A DNA stretch of 64,000 nt from Corynebacterium sp. p3-SID1056 (GCF_025152525.1 NZ_JALXXL010000001.1:1-64000); one strand, 5' to 3'; shown: positions 10,508-20,585, counted from the first letter of the stretch. Numbers and translations are program-made. Notes: generated by a model not told the origin, from the sequence alone.

Positions 10508-11584
10508 CTACATCAGGTTCAGCTGCCCTGGGGCCTCCGGCGGCGGCGTCATGCCAAGGTGCTGCCACGCCGCGGCGGTGGCTACGCGCCCGCGGCCCGT
10601 ACGCGCCATCAACCCAGCCCGTACCAGATACGGCTCGCAGACCTCCTCCACCGTGGAGGGTTCCTCCCCTACCGCGATGGCGAGCGTGTTGACCCCGACG
10701 GGCCCGCCGCCGTGCCCGCGAATAAGCGAATCCAGCACCGCCCGATCGAGCCGGTCGAGACCCCGCTCATCAACGTCAAACACGGACAGCGCGGACTGCG
10801 CAGCAGCGAGGTCGACGTGTCCGTCACCGTTCACGTCGGCCCAGTCGCGCACCCTGCGCAAGAGGCGGTTGGCGATACGCGGTGTGCCGCGAGAACGCGA
10901 GGCGATCTCGACGGCCGCATCATCATCAATGTCCACGTTGAGGATCGTGGCTGCGCGGCTCACCACCCGCGTGAGGTCCTCGACCTCGTAAAACTCCATT
11001 TGCGCGGTAAAACCAAAGCGGTCACGCAGAGGACCGGTGAGCATGCCTGCGCGCGTGGTCGCGCCGACCAAGGTAAAAGGTGGGATCTCCAAAGGAATCG
11101 AGGTCGCCCCCGGTCCTTTGCCCACGATCACATCGATGCGGAAGTCCTCCATCGCCATGTACAGCATTTCTTCCGCAGGGCGCGCAATGCGGTGAATCTC
11201 GTCAATAAAGAGGACGTCGCCCTCCATCAAATTCGACAACATCGCCGCCAAGTCGCCGGCGCGCTCCAGCGCCGGGCCCGAGGTCATCCGCAACGACGTG
11301 CCCAATTCCTGCGCAATGATCATTGCCATCGTGGTCTTGCCCAGGCCGGGAGGACCAGACAGCAAGATGTGGTCGGGTGTGACCTCGCGTTGGCGCGCCC
11401 CGGCGAGCACCAGGCTCAGCTGCTGCCTGACTTTCGGCTGTCCGATGAATTCCTCAATCGACTTCGGGCGCAGCGACTTCTCGGCATCGCGCTCCTCGGG
11501 CTGCGAGGTGGCGTCGATAAGCGAATTGCTCGGGCGCGACATGCCCTCCGGGAGGCTGAATTCAGTCTTTTCCACATCCGACAT
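10508..11584 (-). CDS. ruvB: Holliday junction branch-migration helicase RuvB
   Basis: AAA+ motor that drives branch migration of Holliday junctions with RuvA during recombinational repair. The 358-aa product has Walker [10 protein letters not shown], Walker B FIDEIHR, sensor 1 GATTRAGML with the arginine-finger segment PLRDRFG, and a C-terminal winged-helix DNA-binding domain ([16 protein letters not shown]). It lies 6 bp downstream of ruvA in the ruvC-ruvA-ruvB operon. Confidence 0.98.
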   Translation of the reverse strand: MSDVEKTEFSLPEGMSRPSNSLIDATSQPEERDAEKSLRPKSIEEFIGQPKVRQQLSLVLAGARQREVTPDHILLSGPPGLGKTTMAMIIAQELGTSLRMTSGPALERAGDLAAMLSNLMEGDVLFIDEIHRIARPAEEMLYMAMEDFRIDVIVGKGPGATSIPLEIPPFTLVGATTRAGMLTGPLRDRFGFTAQMEFYEVEDLTRVVSRAATILNVDIDDDAAVEIASRSRGTPRIANRLLRRVRDWADVNGDGHVDLAAAQSALSVFDVDERGLDRLDRAVLDSLIRGHGGGPVGVNTLAIAVGEEPSTVEEVCEPYLVRAGLMARTGRGRVATAAAWQHLGMTPPPEAPGQLNLM

Positions 11585-11590
11585 AGGCGT

Positions 11591-12190
11591 TTACTTCTTC
11601 CCCAGCTCGGTGAGCGCGGCGCGCAACAGGGCCGACGTTTGCGCCTCCGGATGAGCCTCAACCACCCGATCCACAGTGGGCCGCGCGCTGCGCTCCGGGA
11701 ATCCAAGGCCGATCAGCGCTTCGACCACCTGCTCAGTGGCCAGCGAGGACTTCGCTGCAGGGGCCGGTGCCTCCTCCGCCGTCGTGGTAAAGCCTGCCAT
11801 CTTGTCCTTGAGCTCAAGCACGATGCGCTCGGCCATCTTCTTGCCCACCCCGGGGATTGTTTGAATCCGCTTCGCATCCTGCTCAGTGATCAGGCCCGCG
11901 AGCTCGCTCGCGCCAAACACGGACAACGCGGCAAGGGCGAGCTTTGGGCCGAGCCCGGTGACGCTTTGCAGGCGGTGGAACATCTCCCGGGCCTCGTCGT
12001 CGGAAAAACCGTAGAGCGTCACACCGTCATCTTTGACGACCATCGAAGTCAGTACGCGGCGCTGCTCACCGCGAGTCAGCGTGGCCAGCGTCGGCGGGCT
12101 GGCCAGGAAGCGGTACCCCACACCCGCACACTCAATAACCGCGTGGTCGAGGCCGATCGCGATGACCTCGCCGTTGAGTGAATCAATCAT
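11591..12190 (-). CDS. ruvA: Holliday junction branch-migration protein RuvA
   Basis: DNA-binding subunit that holds the four-way junction and loads RuvB. The 199-aa product has the N-terminal OB-fold (MIDSLNGEVIAIGLDHAVI), tandem helix-hairpin-helix motifs (LQSVTGLGPKLALAALS and IQTIPGVGKKMAERIV) and the small C-terminal RuvB-interacting domain after an Ala/Pro linker. It follows ruvC by 10 bp and precedes ruvB by 6 bp, indicating one transcription unit. Confidence 0.98.
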   Translation of the reverse strand: MIDSLNGEVIAIGLDHAVIECAGVGYRFLASPPTLATLTRGEQRRVLTSMVVKDDGVTLYGFSDDEAREMFHRLQSVTGLGPKLALAALSVFGASELAGLITEQDAKRIQTIPGVGKKMAERIVLELKDKMAGFTTTAEEAPAPAAKSSLATEQVVEALIGLGFPERSARPTVDRVVEAHPEAQTSALLRAALTELGKK

Positions 12191-12200
12191 GCCTTCTCCT

Positions 12201-12764
12201 TCACTTCCCTACCTGCGCACCCTGCGTCTGCCGCTGGAGCTCCGCTGCGCGCTGTGCCTGCGCACTGCGTGCAAGGAGTGGCGCACGCCAGCAGTGACAC
12301 ACCGCAATGGCCAAAGCATCCGCTGCATCGGCCGGTTTCGGCGGCTCCGAAAGACCAAGAATACGTGTGATCATGGCCGTCATCTGCTTCTTGTCAGCCC
12401 GCCCATTGCCGGAAATCGCCTTCTTCACCTCCGAAGGGGTGTACATATGTACCGCAATATCGCGCTCGGCGGCAGCGAGGACCAATACCCCGACGGCGTG
12501 CGCGGTATGCATCACCGTGGACACATTACCGCGCTCAAAAATACGTTCCATCGCGACAACATCTGGACGATACTCGTCCATCCAGTCCCCCACGGCGCGC
12601 GACAGCCGCACTAACCGCTCGCCCAGTTCCACATCCGAAGGCGTGCGCACCACCCCGACCGAGATAGGAAAGATCTGCCTACCGCGCCCGGCCTGCACCA
12701 CGGACAGGCCGCACCGGGTTAGCCCCGGGTCGATCCCCATCACGCGCAGCCCCTCAAGGTGCAT
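12201..12764 (-). CDS. ruvC: Crossover junction endodeoxyribonuclease RuvC
   Basis: Resolves Holliday junctions by symmetric cleavage. The 187-aa product has the RNase H-like fold signature [10 protein letters not shown], with the first catalytic Asp, and later acidic residues in [13 protein letters not shown] and [13 protein letters not shown]. The start ATG is supported by AGGAGGTAGGC immediately upstream. It is the first gene of the ruvC-ruvA-ruvB run; yebC lies 128 bp upstream. Confidence 0.97.
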   Translation of the reverse strand: MHLEGLRVMGIDPGLTRCGLSVVQAGRGRQIFPISVGVVRTPSDVELGERLVRLSRAVGDWMDEYRPDVVAMERIFERGNVSTVMHTAHAVGVLVLAAAERDIAVHMYTPSEVKKAISGNGRADKKQMTAMITRILGLSEPPKPADAADALAIAVCHCWRAPLLARSAQAQRAAELQRQTQGAQVGK

Positions 12765-12831
12765 GCCTACCTCCTGAACACCAACAACCTACTAACACAC
12801 ATGTTCTACCACAGCTCGCACCCAAGCGCGA

Positions 12832-12878
12832 AGCCCCGCCGTACGTACCGCGATATCCACGCGGCCTACGGCGGGGCT
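12832..12878 (-). terminator. Hairpin terminator downstream of yebC
   Basis: A perfect 12-bp inverted repeat, AGCCCCGCCGTA at 12832-12843 and TACGGCGGGGCT at 12867-12878, sits directly after the yebC stop on the minus strand and before ruvC. No clear T-run follows, so termination may be inefficient. Confidence 0.65.
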
Positions 12879-12892
12879 TAAAGTGCGAAGCG

Positions 12893-13648
12893 CTATTCGT
12901 CGTCCAGCTGTGCCGCGACCTCGTCGGAGATGCTCATATTGGAGTAGACATTCTGCACGTCGTCCGAGTCCTCGAGCGCGTCGATGAGGTTGAGCGTCTT
13001 CTTCGCTGCGCTGAGATCTGCGTCGACCTCAATGTCGGCACGGAAGTCCTGCTCGGCACCTTCGACCTCGATGTCGGCCTCCTTGAGCGCGTCGCGTACG
13101 GCCTGCACATCGGTGGGCTCGCAAACGACCTCGAACTCCTCGCCCAAGTCGTTGACTTCTTCGGCGCCAGCCTCGAGCACGGCCATGAGGATGTCGTCTT
13201 CGGTCAGCTCCCCCTTCTTCACAGTGACGATGCCGGTGCGCTTGAACATGTAGGACACCGAACCAGAGTCGCCCATGTTGCCGCCGTTTTTGGTCATCGC
13301 GGTGCGGACCTCGGTGGCCGCGCGGTTGCGGTTGTCGGTCAAGCACTCAATCAGCAGTGCAATGCCGTTGGGACCGTAGCCCTCGTACATGACGGTCTCC
13401 CAGTTCGCGCCGCCAGCCTCTTCGCCAGAGCCGCGCTTGCGAGCACGCTCGATGTTGTCGCCCGGCACGGAGGCCTTCTTGGCCTTCTTAATCATGTCGT
13501 CGAGCGTTGGATTACCCGCAGGGTCACCGCCGCCGGTGCGGGCAGCGACCTCAATATCCTTAATCAGCTTCGCCCACAGCTTTGAACGCTTTGCATCGTT
13601 CGCAGCCTTCTTGTGCTTGGTTGTAGCCCACTTTGAGTGGCCCGACAT
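12893..13648 (-). CDS. YebC/PmpR-family regulatory protein
   Basis: Member of the widespread YebC family, annotated as a transcriptional regulator; some family members assist translation of difficult motifs. The 251-aa product matches the family's usual length. It has the diagnostic N-terminus [14 protein letters not shown], then [24 protein letters not shown] and the acidic C-terminal domain. An AAAAGGGG ribosome site precedes the ATG. It is upstream of ruvC, as in many bacteria. The pdxS/pdxT genes that I recall near this point in mycobacteria are absent from this interval. Confidence 0.93.
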   Translation of the reverse strand: MSGHSKWATTKHKKAANDAKRSKLWAKLIKDIEVAARTGGGDPAGNPTLDDMIKKAKKASVPGDNIERARKRGSGEEAGGANWETVMYEGYGPNGIALLIECLTDNRNRAATEVRTAMTKNGGNMGDSGSVSYMFKRTGIVTVKKGELTEDDILMAVLEAGAEEVNDLGEEFEVVCEPTDVQAVRDALKEADIEVEGAEQDFRADIEVDADLSAAKKTLNLIDALEDSDDVQNVYSNMSISDEVAAQLDDE

Positions 13649-13736
13649 ATGGCACCCCTTTTCGTCGCTGGAGGATGAACTCGGTCGATTATACGTGCCC
13701 CCTCCCTTGCGCCGTGCTTTGGCCGGGGACGAGCGC

Positions 13737-14615
13737 CTACTTTTCTGGCACTGCAGTCGCGCCCTCGCGCAGGTTACGCGTCAGACCTTCCTGCACCACC
13801 ATCGCGACGAGGTTGCCAGCGCGGTCAAAAATACGGCCGTGCGTCAGTGCGCGCCCTGCGTGGGCCGAGGGCGAAATCTGGTCGTAGAGCAACCAGTCGT
13901 CCGCACGGAAGGGGCGCAGGAACCAGACCGCGTGGTCGAGCGAGGCCAGCTGCACCTTGTGCCCCGGGTGCGCCGCGAGCGAAGAGTGCAAGAGCGTCAT
14001 GTCGGACATATAGGTCAGCGTGCAGGCGTGGAAGGTGTCCTCGTCCGGCAGCCGCCGCTTTGAGCGAAACCAGACCACTTGCTGGCTCTTGGTGTACTGA
14101 TTCGGCGCGTAGCGCTCCTGCGGGACGACACGAATGTCCCATTCGTTGAAATCGTGCTTCGATCCGGGGCCGAGCTTCAGCGGGCTCGATTCTTCCCCCA
14201 GCTCCTCGGGTGCGGGAACGGTGCGCATCTCATCGGAGTGCTCCAGACCCTCGTCGTCGGTGCGGTGGAAACTCGCCTGCATGGAGAAGATGACTTCTCC
14301 CTCTTGGACGGCTTCGACGGTGCGGGTGGCGAAGCTGCGGCCGTCCCGCGGTCGGCCGACCCGGTAGATCGTATCCGCATTCGCATCCCCGGGACGCAAG
14401 AAGTAGCCGTGCAGCGAGTGCACATGCTTGTCATCGGCGATCGTGCGCGTCGCCGCTACGAGCGCCTGCCCGGCGACGTGTCCACCAAAGGTGCGGACAA
14501 AGTTCTCTGAGTGCATAGCCGCGCCGCGGTAGATGTTCTTATCAATGCGCTCCAGATCCAGAATCCGCTGAATATAGGTCGGCTGGGACGCAGAGGTAGG
14601 CAAATCGTGGTGCAT
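13737..14615 (-). CDS. tesB: Acyl-CoA thioesterase II (TesB type)
   Basis: Hydrolyses acyl-CoA to free fatty acid and CoA in the cytoplasm. The 292-aa product is a double-hotdog protein with TesB hallmarks: [13 protein letters not shown] and [11 protein letters not shown] in the first hotdog, and [19 protein letters not shown] and SARAGRA-like [11 protein letters not shown] followed by FDRAGNLVA in the second. Length is standard. A TAGGGT box lies 8 nt before the ATG, which fits a leaderless transcript, although GAGG just upstream could also act as a weak ribosome site. Physiological substrate unknown; an ortholog sits in the same neighbourhood in M. tuberculosis. Confidence 0.93.
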   Translation of the reverse strand: MHHDLPTSASQPTYIQRILDLERIDKNIYRGAAMHSENFVRTFGGHVAGQALVAATRTIADDKHVHSLHGYFLRPGDANADTIYRVGRPRDGRSFATRTVEAVQEGEVIFSMQASFHRTDDEGLEHSDEMRTVPAPEELGEESSPLKLGPGSKHDFNEWDIRVVPQERYAPNQYTKSQQVVWFRSKRRLPDEDTFHACTLTYMSDMTLLHSSLAAHPGHKVQLASLDHAVWFLRPFRADDWLLYDQISPSAHAGRALTHGRIFDRAGNLVAMVVQEGLTRNLREGATAVPEK

Positions 14616-14623
14616 GCCACCTC

Positions 14624-14629
14624 ACCCTA
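14624..14629 (-). promoter_or_regulatory. -10 box for tesB (leaderless candidate)
   Basis: TAGGGT on the minus strand ends 8 nt before the tesB ATG, matching the TANNNT-N7/8-start pattern seen at several other genes in this window. Confidence 0.5.
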
Positions 14630-14649
14630 CGCGGTAGTGCCACCCGTGT

Positions 14650-15126
14650 TCACTTCAACTCCAACTCTTCCAGGGCCGCATACTCTGGCAGCGCCGCCGT
14701 CCCACCAAGTCGCAGCAGGCGCACCAGCGGCCGCAAGCGCAGATCCCGCGTATCGGAAACGGCCTCGTTATAGAAGCGCAGCGCCAAAAACACTCGTGTC
14801 TGCGCATCCTGCAGCTCCCTTCGCACCTCCGGCGCAGACAGCTCCTGCAACTGGGATGACAGCTCGGCGGCAAAGGCACGTTCCAGGTCAAGACGGGTAC
14901 CTATATCTCGGGCAGTAAGTCGAACCTCCTCGAGTGCCCGCGCGCGCTCGCGCAGTTGCGGCACAACGGCGGCCACGACCGCCGCGCGCCGATCGAGTGA
15001 TGCCTGCAGCGCTTCACGGGAGCGGTCCAAGCGCATATGCAAACGATCGAGCCGTTGCGCAGTGAAATATGCCCACGCGGCGACAACCGTCATCGCAACT
15101 GCAAGGAGTACCCAGACCAGTGTCAT
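14650..15126 (-). CDS. Small membrane protein of the PIM-synthesis operon
   Basis: Function unknown. The 158-aa product has one N-terminal TM helix (TLVWVLLAVAMTVVAAWAYF), then a long helical, Arg/Glu-rich cytoplasmic region (RLDRSREALQASLDRRAAVV, VPQLRERARALEEVRLTARD). It ends with segments resembling the LemA helical fold (LALRFYNEAVSDTRDLRLRP). Its ATG overlaps the pimA stop as ATGA, so translational coupling is expected; an upstream in-frame start was discarded for this reason. In mycobacteria the gene after pimA encodes a membrane protein with a Nudix domain. No Nudix box is visible here, so this looks like the membrane part only. A role beside PimA is inferred from position. Confidence 0.75.
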   Translation of the reverse strand: MTLVWVLLAVAMTVVAAWAYFTAQRLDRLHMRLDRSREALQASLDRRAAVVAAVVPQLRERARALEEVRLTARDIGTRLDLERAFAAELSSQLQELSAPEVRRELQDAQTRVFLALRFYNEAVSDTRDLRLRPLVRLLRLGGTAALPEYAALEELELK

Positions 15127-16208
15127 CGTGCGTCTGCCCCCACGACCGTCTCGTAGACCGTGACAATCTGGTCGGCCACCCGCTCCCAATCAAACTCGAG
15201 GGCACGCGCACTGCCCCGCGAAACCAACGACTCACGCGCTTTGGCGTCCGCAACGAGTCGACGCAAGGTGTGCGCAAGCGCGACGTGGTTTCCCACCGGT
15301 ACGAGGACACCAGCCGGCTCAGCTGCATCGGCGTCGCAGACTCGCGCGAAAGCCTCGAGGTCACTGGCGACGACCGCGCACCCTGCAGCCATAGCTTCGA
15401 CCAACACGATGCCGAAGGATTCGCCCGCGGTATTCGGCGCGACATAGATGTCTGCCCTTCCCAAGATCCGGGCCTTTTCCTCGTCGCTCACCGCACCGAC
15501 AACGTCCACTCCCTCGGGTGTGGTGCGGTGGTGACCCGAGCCGATGACCGTGAACCGCACGTCGGCGTCGAGAAGCTGCACCGCGCGCAAGAAGATATCG
15601 AAGCCCTTGCGGGGCTCATCAAGACGGCCGAGGAAAACAATCTCGACGGGTGCTCCCGGGCTTCGCGGGACCCGCGCGCGCCAAAACTGCGCGGTGTCGA
15701 CGCCGTTGGGGATCACAATCGGGTCGGTGCCGACTTGTTCCACCTGCCAGCGGCGCGCAAGCTCGCTGACGGCAATGCCCGCATGGATCTTCTCCAGGTT
15801 CGCGCGCAGCAGCGGCAAGGCCGCGCGCAATGCATACGAGTGAGTCGCCGAGGTGTGGTACGTCGCCACGACCGGAACGCTCGCCAGCGCGGTCGCCACC
15901 ATGGAGTAGCTTGGCGAGTTCGGCTCATGCACGTGCAGCACATCAAACGAACCCTCAGCGAGAAACGCCCGGGTCGTGCGTCGCACCTGCGGCCCGAATG
16001 CCACGCGCGCGACGGAGCCGTTGTAGCGCACCGGGACAGCAGGCCCACCGCGGGTCACCCACTCTGGCAGGGCCGTGCTTGCCGACGCCGGGCCGAGCAC
16101 CCTCACCTCGTGACCCCGGGCCCGCAACACCCGGGCAAGATCAAGCACGTGCGCCTGCACCCCGCCTGGCCGGTCGAATGAATACGGGCAGACCATGCCG
16201 ATGCGCAT
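15123..16208 (-). CDS. pimA: Phosphatidylinositol alpha-mannosyltransferase PimA
   Basis: Transfers the first mannose from GDP-mannose to phosphatidylinositol on the cytoplasmic face of the membrane, the committed step to phosphatidylinositol mannosides, lipomannan and lipoarabinomannan. The 361-aa GT4 enzyme has the N-terminal loop PYSFDRPGGVQAHVLDLARV, the nucleotide-sugar region LGRLDEPRKGFDI and the EX7E motif in ESFGIVLVEAMAAG. It abuts patA with no gap and overlaps the next gene by 4 bp, within the pgsA-patA-pimA cassette found across mycolic-acid bacteria. Confidence 0.96.
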   Translation of the reverse strand: MRIGMVCPYSFDRPGGVQAHVLDLARVLRARGHEVRVLGPASASTALPEWVTRGGPAVPVRYNGSVARVAFGPQVRRTTRAFLAEGSFDVLHVHEPNSPSYSMVATALASVPVVATYHTSATHSYALRAALPLLRANLEKIHAGIAVSELARRWQVEQVGTDPIVIPNGVDTAQFWRARVPRSPGAPVEIVFLGRLDEPRKGFDIFLRAVQLLDADVRFTVIGSGHHRTTPEGVDVVGAVSDEEKARILGRADIYVAPNTAGESFGIVLVEAMAAGCAVVASDLEAFARVCDADAAEPAGVLVPVGNHVALAHTLRRLVADAKARESLVSRGSARALEFDWERVADQIVTVYETVVGADAR

Positions 16209-17153
16209 CTAGTCGGTGCCTCCTTGCGCCTCTGCTCTCGCCCCGCGCCTGCGTGGGTGCGCGGCCGCTTGCCACCGCGCATCGGCGGGCCAGATGGGCT
16301 GGAGCGCGTGCCAGTCCTGAGGATGTCTTGAAATGCCCGCGGCGAAGCCATCGGCAACGCGTTGCGCGGTTGCTGCAAGCGTGGTGACCTGCACCGGTTC
16401 GGACACCGAAAAACCCCAGCGCGGCCCCCGCGATGTGGGAGACGGAAACCAGGAGTGCGCCACCGTAAGCTGCGCACCTGTTTCCAGCGCCAACTTGGCG
16501 GGCCCGGCCGGCATCGTGGTCGTCTCGCCGAAGAAGCGGACCTTCACCCCGCGGCCGGCAAGGTCGCGCTCTCCCATCAGGCAGACAATGCCGCCGGCTG
16601 TAAGTACCTCTTTCAGCCGCGTGAAGGGTGGCGTCGGGGCGCCGGTGAGTGGGAGGACTTCGAAGCCGAGCCCTTCGCGAAATTCCACGAAGGCGTCATA
16701 CAAGGCCTCGGGCTTGACCCGCTCAGCAACGGTGGTAAACCCGCCGTAGTGGTGTGCAAGCCACATTCCCGCCATATCCCAGTTGCCACTGTGCGGGAGG
16801 GTGAGAATCAAGCCTCTCCCCTTGTCTAAGGCGGCGTCGATATGCGCACGGCCCTCCACCCCGGCATCGAGCTCACGCAAGAGGCCTGGCGCACCGGCAA
16901 GCTGAGGCAGTCGAAACACCTCGTGCCAATAGCGCGCGTAGGATCGTGTCGCCTCGCGCACGAGCGCGCGAGTCACACCGGCTGGGCCGACGACGCGGGT
17001 GAGGTTGCGGCGCAGCATTTCCATCCCTGCACCCTCTCGGGACAGCCTATCCGCGCCACGTGCGAACACGGACGCGGTCCACGCTTCGGGCATGGTGCCC
17101 ACGAGCTTCCAACCCGCCAAGTAACCCGCGGTAGCGAGGTCGATGCGCGCCAT
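16209..17153 (-). CDS. Phosphatidylinositol mannoside acyltransferase (PatA-like)
   Basis: Predicted to acylate a mannose of phosphatidylinositol mannosides from acyl-CoA at the inner membrane face. The 314-aa product belongs to the lipid A biosynthesis acyltransferase (HtrB/LpxL-like) family; the catalytic HX4D motif is visible as HSGNWD, followed by MGERDLAGRGVKVRFFGE and PAGPAKLALETGA. Position exactly between pgsA and pimA, with zero intergenic bases on either side, supports the PatA assignment over a generic acyltransferase. Confidence 0.92.
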   Translation of the reverse strand: MARIDLATAGYLAGWKLVGTMPEAWTASVFARGADRLSREGAGMEMLRRNLTRVVGPAGVTRALVREATRSYARYWHEVFRLPQLAGAPGLLRELDAGVEGRAHIDAALDKGRGLILTLPHSGNWDMAGMWLAHHYGGFTTVAERVKPEALYDAFVEFREGLGFEVLPLTGAPTPPFTRLKEVLTAGGIVCLMGERDLAGRGVKVRFFGETTTMPAGPAKLALETGAQLTVAHSWFPSPTSRGPRWGFSVSEPVQVTTLAATAQRVADGFAAGISRHPQDWHALQPIWPADARWQAAAHPRRRGARAEAQGGTD

Positions 17154-17789
17154 TTACGCCCCCGGCGGCGGCGCAAGTCGTTCGTCGGACTGGGGGTCGC
17201 GTGCCGCGAACACGAGCCGCTGCACCACGGTGATCACCGACCCGACAAGCAGGAGCCAAATCGACACCACGATGGCGCCGCCGACACCGCAACCTTCGAG
17301 CACGAGCCCGACGACCGCGAGGATGAGGCGTTCTGGGCGCTCAATCAGCCCGCCGACAATGCGTAGACCGCCAGCCTCACCGCGAGCCTTGACGTAACTG
17401 ATCACCTGCGACAGCACAAGCACGGCGAGACACGCGGCGACGTGTGCTGGACGCGTCTCGTCCACGTAAACCATCCACAGCGCGATGGCGGCGAATAGCG
17501 CGCCGTCGGTAATGCGGTCGCAGCTGGCGTCCAGCGTGGCCCCGAAAGCCGTGCCTCCGCCGGAAAGACGCGCCATCGTGCCGTCGACCATGTCGAAGGC
17601 GGCGAAGAAGATGCTCAGCACAGCGGCCCACACCAGGTGGTCCGTTGGGATGAGCACAGCCGCGGCGAGCGCGGTTGCCGCGGTACCTACCAACGTGGTC
17701 ACATTCGGTGTCAGCCCCATGCGCAACAACGTTTTCGCCACTGGTTTGACCACAACGGAGGCGGGCTTGCGCCCGTGCACGCTAAGCAT
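17154..17789 (-). CDS. pgsA: Phosphatidylinositol phosphate synthase (CDP-alcohol transferase)
   Basis: Condenses CDP-diacylglycerol with inositol 1-phosphate, giving the PI backbone for the mannosides made by the next two genes. The 211-aa, multi-TM product has the CDP-alcohol phosphotransferase signature, seen as DMVDGTMARLSGG, FGATLDASCDR and ITD. The start was set at the ATG opening MLSVHGRKP because GAAGGAGGAAAC precedes it; an upstream extension would run through the HIT gene. The first 8 bp overlap the end of the HIT gene. Confidence 0.95.
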   Translation of the reverse strand: MLSVHGRKPASVVVKPVAKTLLRMGLTPNVTTLVGTAATALAAAVLIPTDHLVWAAVLSIFFAAFDMVDGTMARLSGGGTAFGATLDASCDRITDGALFAAIALWMVYVDETRPAHVAACLAVLVLSQVISYVKARGEAGGLRIVGGLIERPERLILAVVGLVLEGCGVGGAIVVSIWLLLVGSVITVVQRLVFAARDPQSDERLAPPPGA

Positions 17790-18393
17790 CGTTTCCTCCT
17801 TCTTCGTCCGTGGCCTTCCCCGGCCAGGCGTCGGCAAGCAGTTGGCGGGTTTCGCGCAGTAGCTGCGGTAGCACTTTGGTCCCGCCAATGACTGTCATGA
17901 AGTTTGAGTCACCCGCCCAGCGCGGCACAACGTGGAGGTGTAGGTGGTCGCCGACGGAGCCGCCAGCTGCCTTCCCCAGGTTTAAGCCGACGTTGATTGC
18001 CTCGGGCGTCGACACCGTCTTCAGCGTTCGAACGGCGCGCTTGGCAAAGACCATGAGCTCCGCAGTCTCTGCGTCCGTCAGCGCCTCCAGCTCTGCCACC
18101 TTGCGGTAAGGCACAACCATCAGGTGTCCCGCGTTGTACGGGTACAGGTTGAGCAGGGCGTAGACCGTCTCGCCGCGGGCGATGATCAGACCATCTTCGT
18201 CGCTGCCCTTGGGAATGTCCACGAACGGATCCGAACTCCGCTTCGGCGCTGTGGCGATGTAGTTGGACCGGTACGGTGCCCAGAGGCGCTGCAGCCGGTC
18301 CCGATCACCCGCCCCGCAGTCGACGTAGTCTCCTGCGTTGTCGGCGTTAGTTCCCACGGCGGGCCGCAATGGCTTCCTCGCTCGGTTGCTCAT
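17782..18393 (-). CDS. HIT-family nucleotide hydrolase/phosphorylase
   Basis: Histidine-triad protein, probably acting on dinucleoside polyphosphates or nucleoside phosphoramidates. The 203-aa product has the catalytic triad [11 protein letters not shown] and upstream substrate-pocket segments ([20 protein letters not shown]). The M. tuberculosis ortholog between thrS and pgsA has been described as an Ap4A phosphorylase, so that activity is plausible. The start at 18393 makes a 47-bp overlap with thrS; a GTG at 18357 (GTNADNAGD) would reduce the overlap to 11 bp and is a real alternative. Confidence 0.9.
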   Translation of the reverse strand: MSNRARKPLRPAVGTNADNAGDYVDCGAGDRDRLQRLWAPYRSNYIATAPKRSSDPFVDIPKGSDEDGLIIARGETVYALLNLYPYNAGHLMVVPYRKVAELEALTDAETAELMVFAKRAVRTLKTVSTPEAINVGLNLGKAAGGSVGDHLHLHVVPRWAGDSNFMTVIGGTKVLPQLLRETRQLLADAWPGKATDEEGGNDA

Positions 18394-20419
18394 TGCGCTT
18401 GGCTTCGACCCACTCGATGATCAGCGCCACAGCCTCATCGACGGGCACGCCATTGACCTGGGTGCCGTCCAGGAAGCGGAAGCTCACCGCGTCCGCCTCC
18501 ACGTCACGCGCGCCGGCGACGAGCATGAACGGCACCTTGCCGGTAGTGTGCGTGCGGATCTTCTTCTGCATGCGGTCGTCCGAGTGATCCACCTCAGCGC
18601 GAATACCGGCCTCACGCAGCTTCGCTACCACTGCGTCGAGGTGCGGAGCGAACTCGTCGGCGACCGGAATGCCCATCACCTGATGCGGCGCGAGCCACGC
18701 CGGGAACGCACCCGCGTAGTGCTCCAGCAGCACGCCGAAGAAGCGCTCGATCGAGCCGAACAGTGCGCGGTGGATCATCACCGGGCGGGTCTTTGACCCG
18801 TCCGGAGCGGTGTACTCCAGGTTGAAGCGCTCCGGCAGGTTGAAATCCAGCTGCACCGTGGACATCTGCCACGTGCGCCCGATTGCGTCGCGGGCCTGCA
18901 CGGAAATCTTCGGGCCATAGAACGCCGCGCCGGCCGGGTCGGGAACAAGCTCCAGGCCGGACTTTTCAGCCACGGACTGCAGGATGTTGGTGGAGCGCTC
19001 CCAAATTTCGTCGTCGCCGATGTACTTCTCTGGATCCTTGGTGGACAGCTCCAGGTAGAAGTCGTCCAACCCGTAGTCCTGCAGCAAGGAGATGATGAAC
19101 TCGAGCACGCTGGTGAGCTCTTCTTCCAGCTGGTCCTCGGTGCAGTAAATGTGCGCATCGTCCTGCGTAAACCCGCGCGCACGGGTCAGGCCGTGCACCA
19201 CGCCGGACTTTTCGTAGCGGTAGACGGTGCCAAACTCGAACAGCCGCAGCGGCAGTTCGCGGTAGGAACGCCCGCGCGAATCGAAGATCAGGTTGTGCAT
19301 CGGGCAGTTCATCGGCTTGACGTAGTAGTCGACGGCTTGCTTGGTCACGTTGCCGTCTTCGTCAACCTCTCCGTCGAGCTGCATCGGCGGGAACATGCCG
19401 TCCGCGTACCAGTCCAGGTGGCCCGACTTTTGGAAGAGCTCGCCCTTGGTCACGTGCGGGGTGTTGACAAAGGAGTACCCCGCCTTAAGATGGCGCTGCC
19501 GGGAGTGCTCCTCCATCACCATACGGACGATGCCGCCATCCGGGTGGAAGACCGGCAGACCCGAGCCGACCTCATCCGGGAAGGAGAACAGGTCCATCTC
19601 GTTGCCCAGTCGGCGGTGGTCACGCTTCTCCGCCTCCGCGAGCATGGTGAGGTATTCGTCGAGTTTCTCCTTGGACTCCCATGCCGTGCCGTAGACACGC
19701 TGCAGGCCGGCGTTGTTTTGGTCACCGCGCCAGTAGGCAGCAGAGGAACGCGTAAGCGCGAACGCCGGGATGTACTTCGTCGTGGGCACGTGCGGGCCGC
19801 GGCACAGGTCGAACCACTCCACGTCACCCGTACGCGGGTTGACGTTGTCGTAGTAGGTCAGCTCGCCGGCGCCGATCTCGGTTGCTTCGTCCGAGTTCGG
19901 GTCCACGTTGCCTTTGTCTTGGATCAGCTCAAGCTTGTACGGCTCGTCCGCGAGCTTTTCCGACGCCACCTCGGCGGATTCGAAGACGCCGCGGGCGAAC
20001 TTCTGGCCCTGCTTAATGATCTTCTTCATCCGGCGCTCGAGCTTTTTCAAGTCCTCCGGAGTGAAGGGCTCTGCGACGTCAAAGTCGTAGTAGAACCCGC
20101 CATCAATCGCCGGACCGATGCCCAGCTTGGTGCCCGGGAACTCCGCCTGTACCGCCTGCGCCAGGACGTGCGCGCAGGAGTGACGGATGACCGATCGCCC
20201 CAGCTCAGTATTCGCAGCAACCGGGTGAAACGTCGCGGTTGCCTCCGGTACATGCGAGAGGTCTACCAGCTCGCCCGCTTCGTTTTGCACAACGACGATG
20301 GCGTTCTCGCCGCGGTTGGGTAGGTTCAGCTCGCGCATTGCCGCACCCACAGGGGTGCCTGCGGGCACCTCAAAGGGCTCGAACTCTTGCACGTTGACAT
20401 CGGCTACATCGGTGGCCAT
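18347..20419 (-). CDS. thrS: Threonine-tRNA ligase
   Basis: Charges tRNA-Thr. The 690-aa class II synthetase has an N-terminal TGS domain, the editing domain with its [11 protein letters not shown] metal-site motif, the zinc site with [12 protein letters not shown], and motif 2 in [13 protein letters not shown]. An HGxxP-type anticodon-binding domain lies at the C-terminus. The start was placed at the ATG opening MATDVADVN because AAAGGAG lies 4 nt upstream, although the frame stays open for 20 codons more. It heads the thrS-HIT-pgsA-patA-pimA unit, with overlaps or zero gaps throughout. Confidence 0.97.
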   Translation of the reverse strand: MATDVADVNVQEFEPFEVPAGTPVGAAMRELNLPNRGENAIVVVQNEAGELVDLSHVPEATATFHPVAANTELGRSVIRHSCAHVLAQAVQAEFPGTKLGIGPAIDGGFYYDFDVAEPFTPEDLKKLERRMKKIIKQGQKFARGVFESAEVASEKLADEPYKLELIQDKGNVDPNSDEATEIGAGELTYYDNVNPRTGDVEWFDLCRGPHVPTTKYIPAFALTRSSAAYWRGDQNNAGLQRVYGTAWESKEKLDEYLTMLAEAEKRDHRRLGNEMDLFSFPDEVGSGLPVFHPDGGIVRMVMEEHSRQRHLKAGYSFVNTPHVTKGELFQKSGHLDWYADGMFPPMQLDGEVDEDGNVTKQAVDYYVKPMNCPMHNLIFDSRGRSYRELPLRLFEFGTVYRYEKSGVVHGLTRARGFTQDDAHIYCTEDQLEEELTSVLEFIISLLQDYGLDDFYLELSTKDPEKYIGDDEIWERSTNILQSVAEKSGLELVPDPAGAAFYGPKISVQARDAIGRTWQMSTVQLDFNLPERFNLEYTAPDGSKTRPVMIHRALFGSIERFFGVLLEHYAGAFPAWLAPHQVMGIPVADEFAPHLDAVVAKLREAGIRAEVDHSDDRMQKKIRTHTTGKVPFMLVAGARDVEADAVSFRFLDGTQVNGVPVDEAVALIIEWVEAKRNEQPSEEAIAARRGN

Positions 20420-20530
20420 TGGCGCTCCTTTGCGCATCTTTGGGGTCCGCCGTACCTGGGCGCACCCCTTCAAGTTCACAGTTCGTCATGCACCGGGCGC
20501 ACAGACCCGGCACGTCGTTGCACATCCTAC

Positions 20531-20562
20531 CCCGCCGGTGCGTGCGATCGCGGGTCGGCGGG
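20531..20562 (-). terminator. Hairpin downstream of the Dyp-peroxidase gene
   Basis: CCCGCCG (20531-20537) and CGGCGGG (20556-20562) form a 7-bp GC stem after the Dyp-peroxidase stop on the minus strand. A TTTT run lies between the stop and the hairpin rather than after it, so this is a weak terminator call. Confidence 0.35.
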
Positions 20563-20585
20563 GGCTCGGGGCGTCGAAAAGCGTG

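Noticed and set aside
10295-12181. 628-codon plus-strand frame across ruvB and ruvA
   Set aside because: It spans two complete, motif-rich genes of the opposite strand; composition is typical of antisense GC-rich frames.
20420-20585. T-box riboswitch upstream of thrS
   Set aside because: No specifier loop, conserved T-box sequence or antiterminator pairing could be recognised in the 166 bp.
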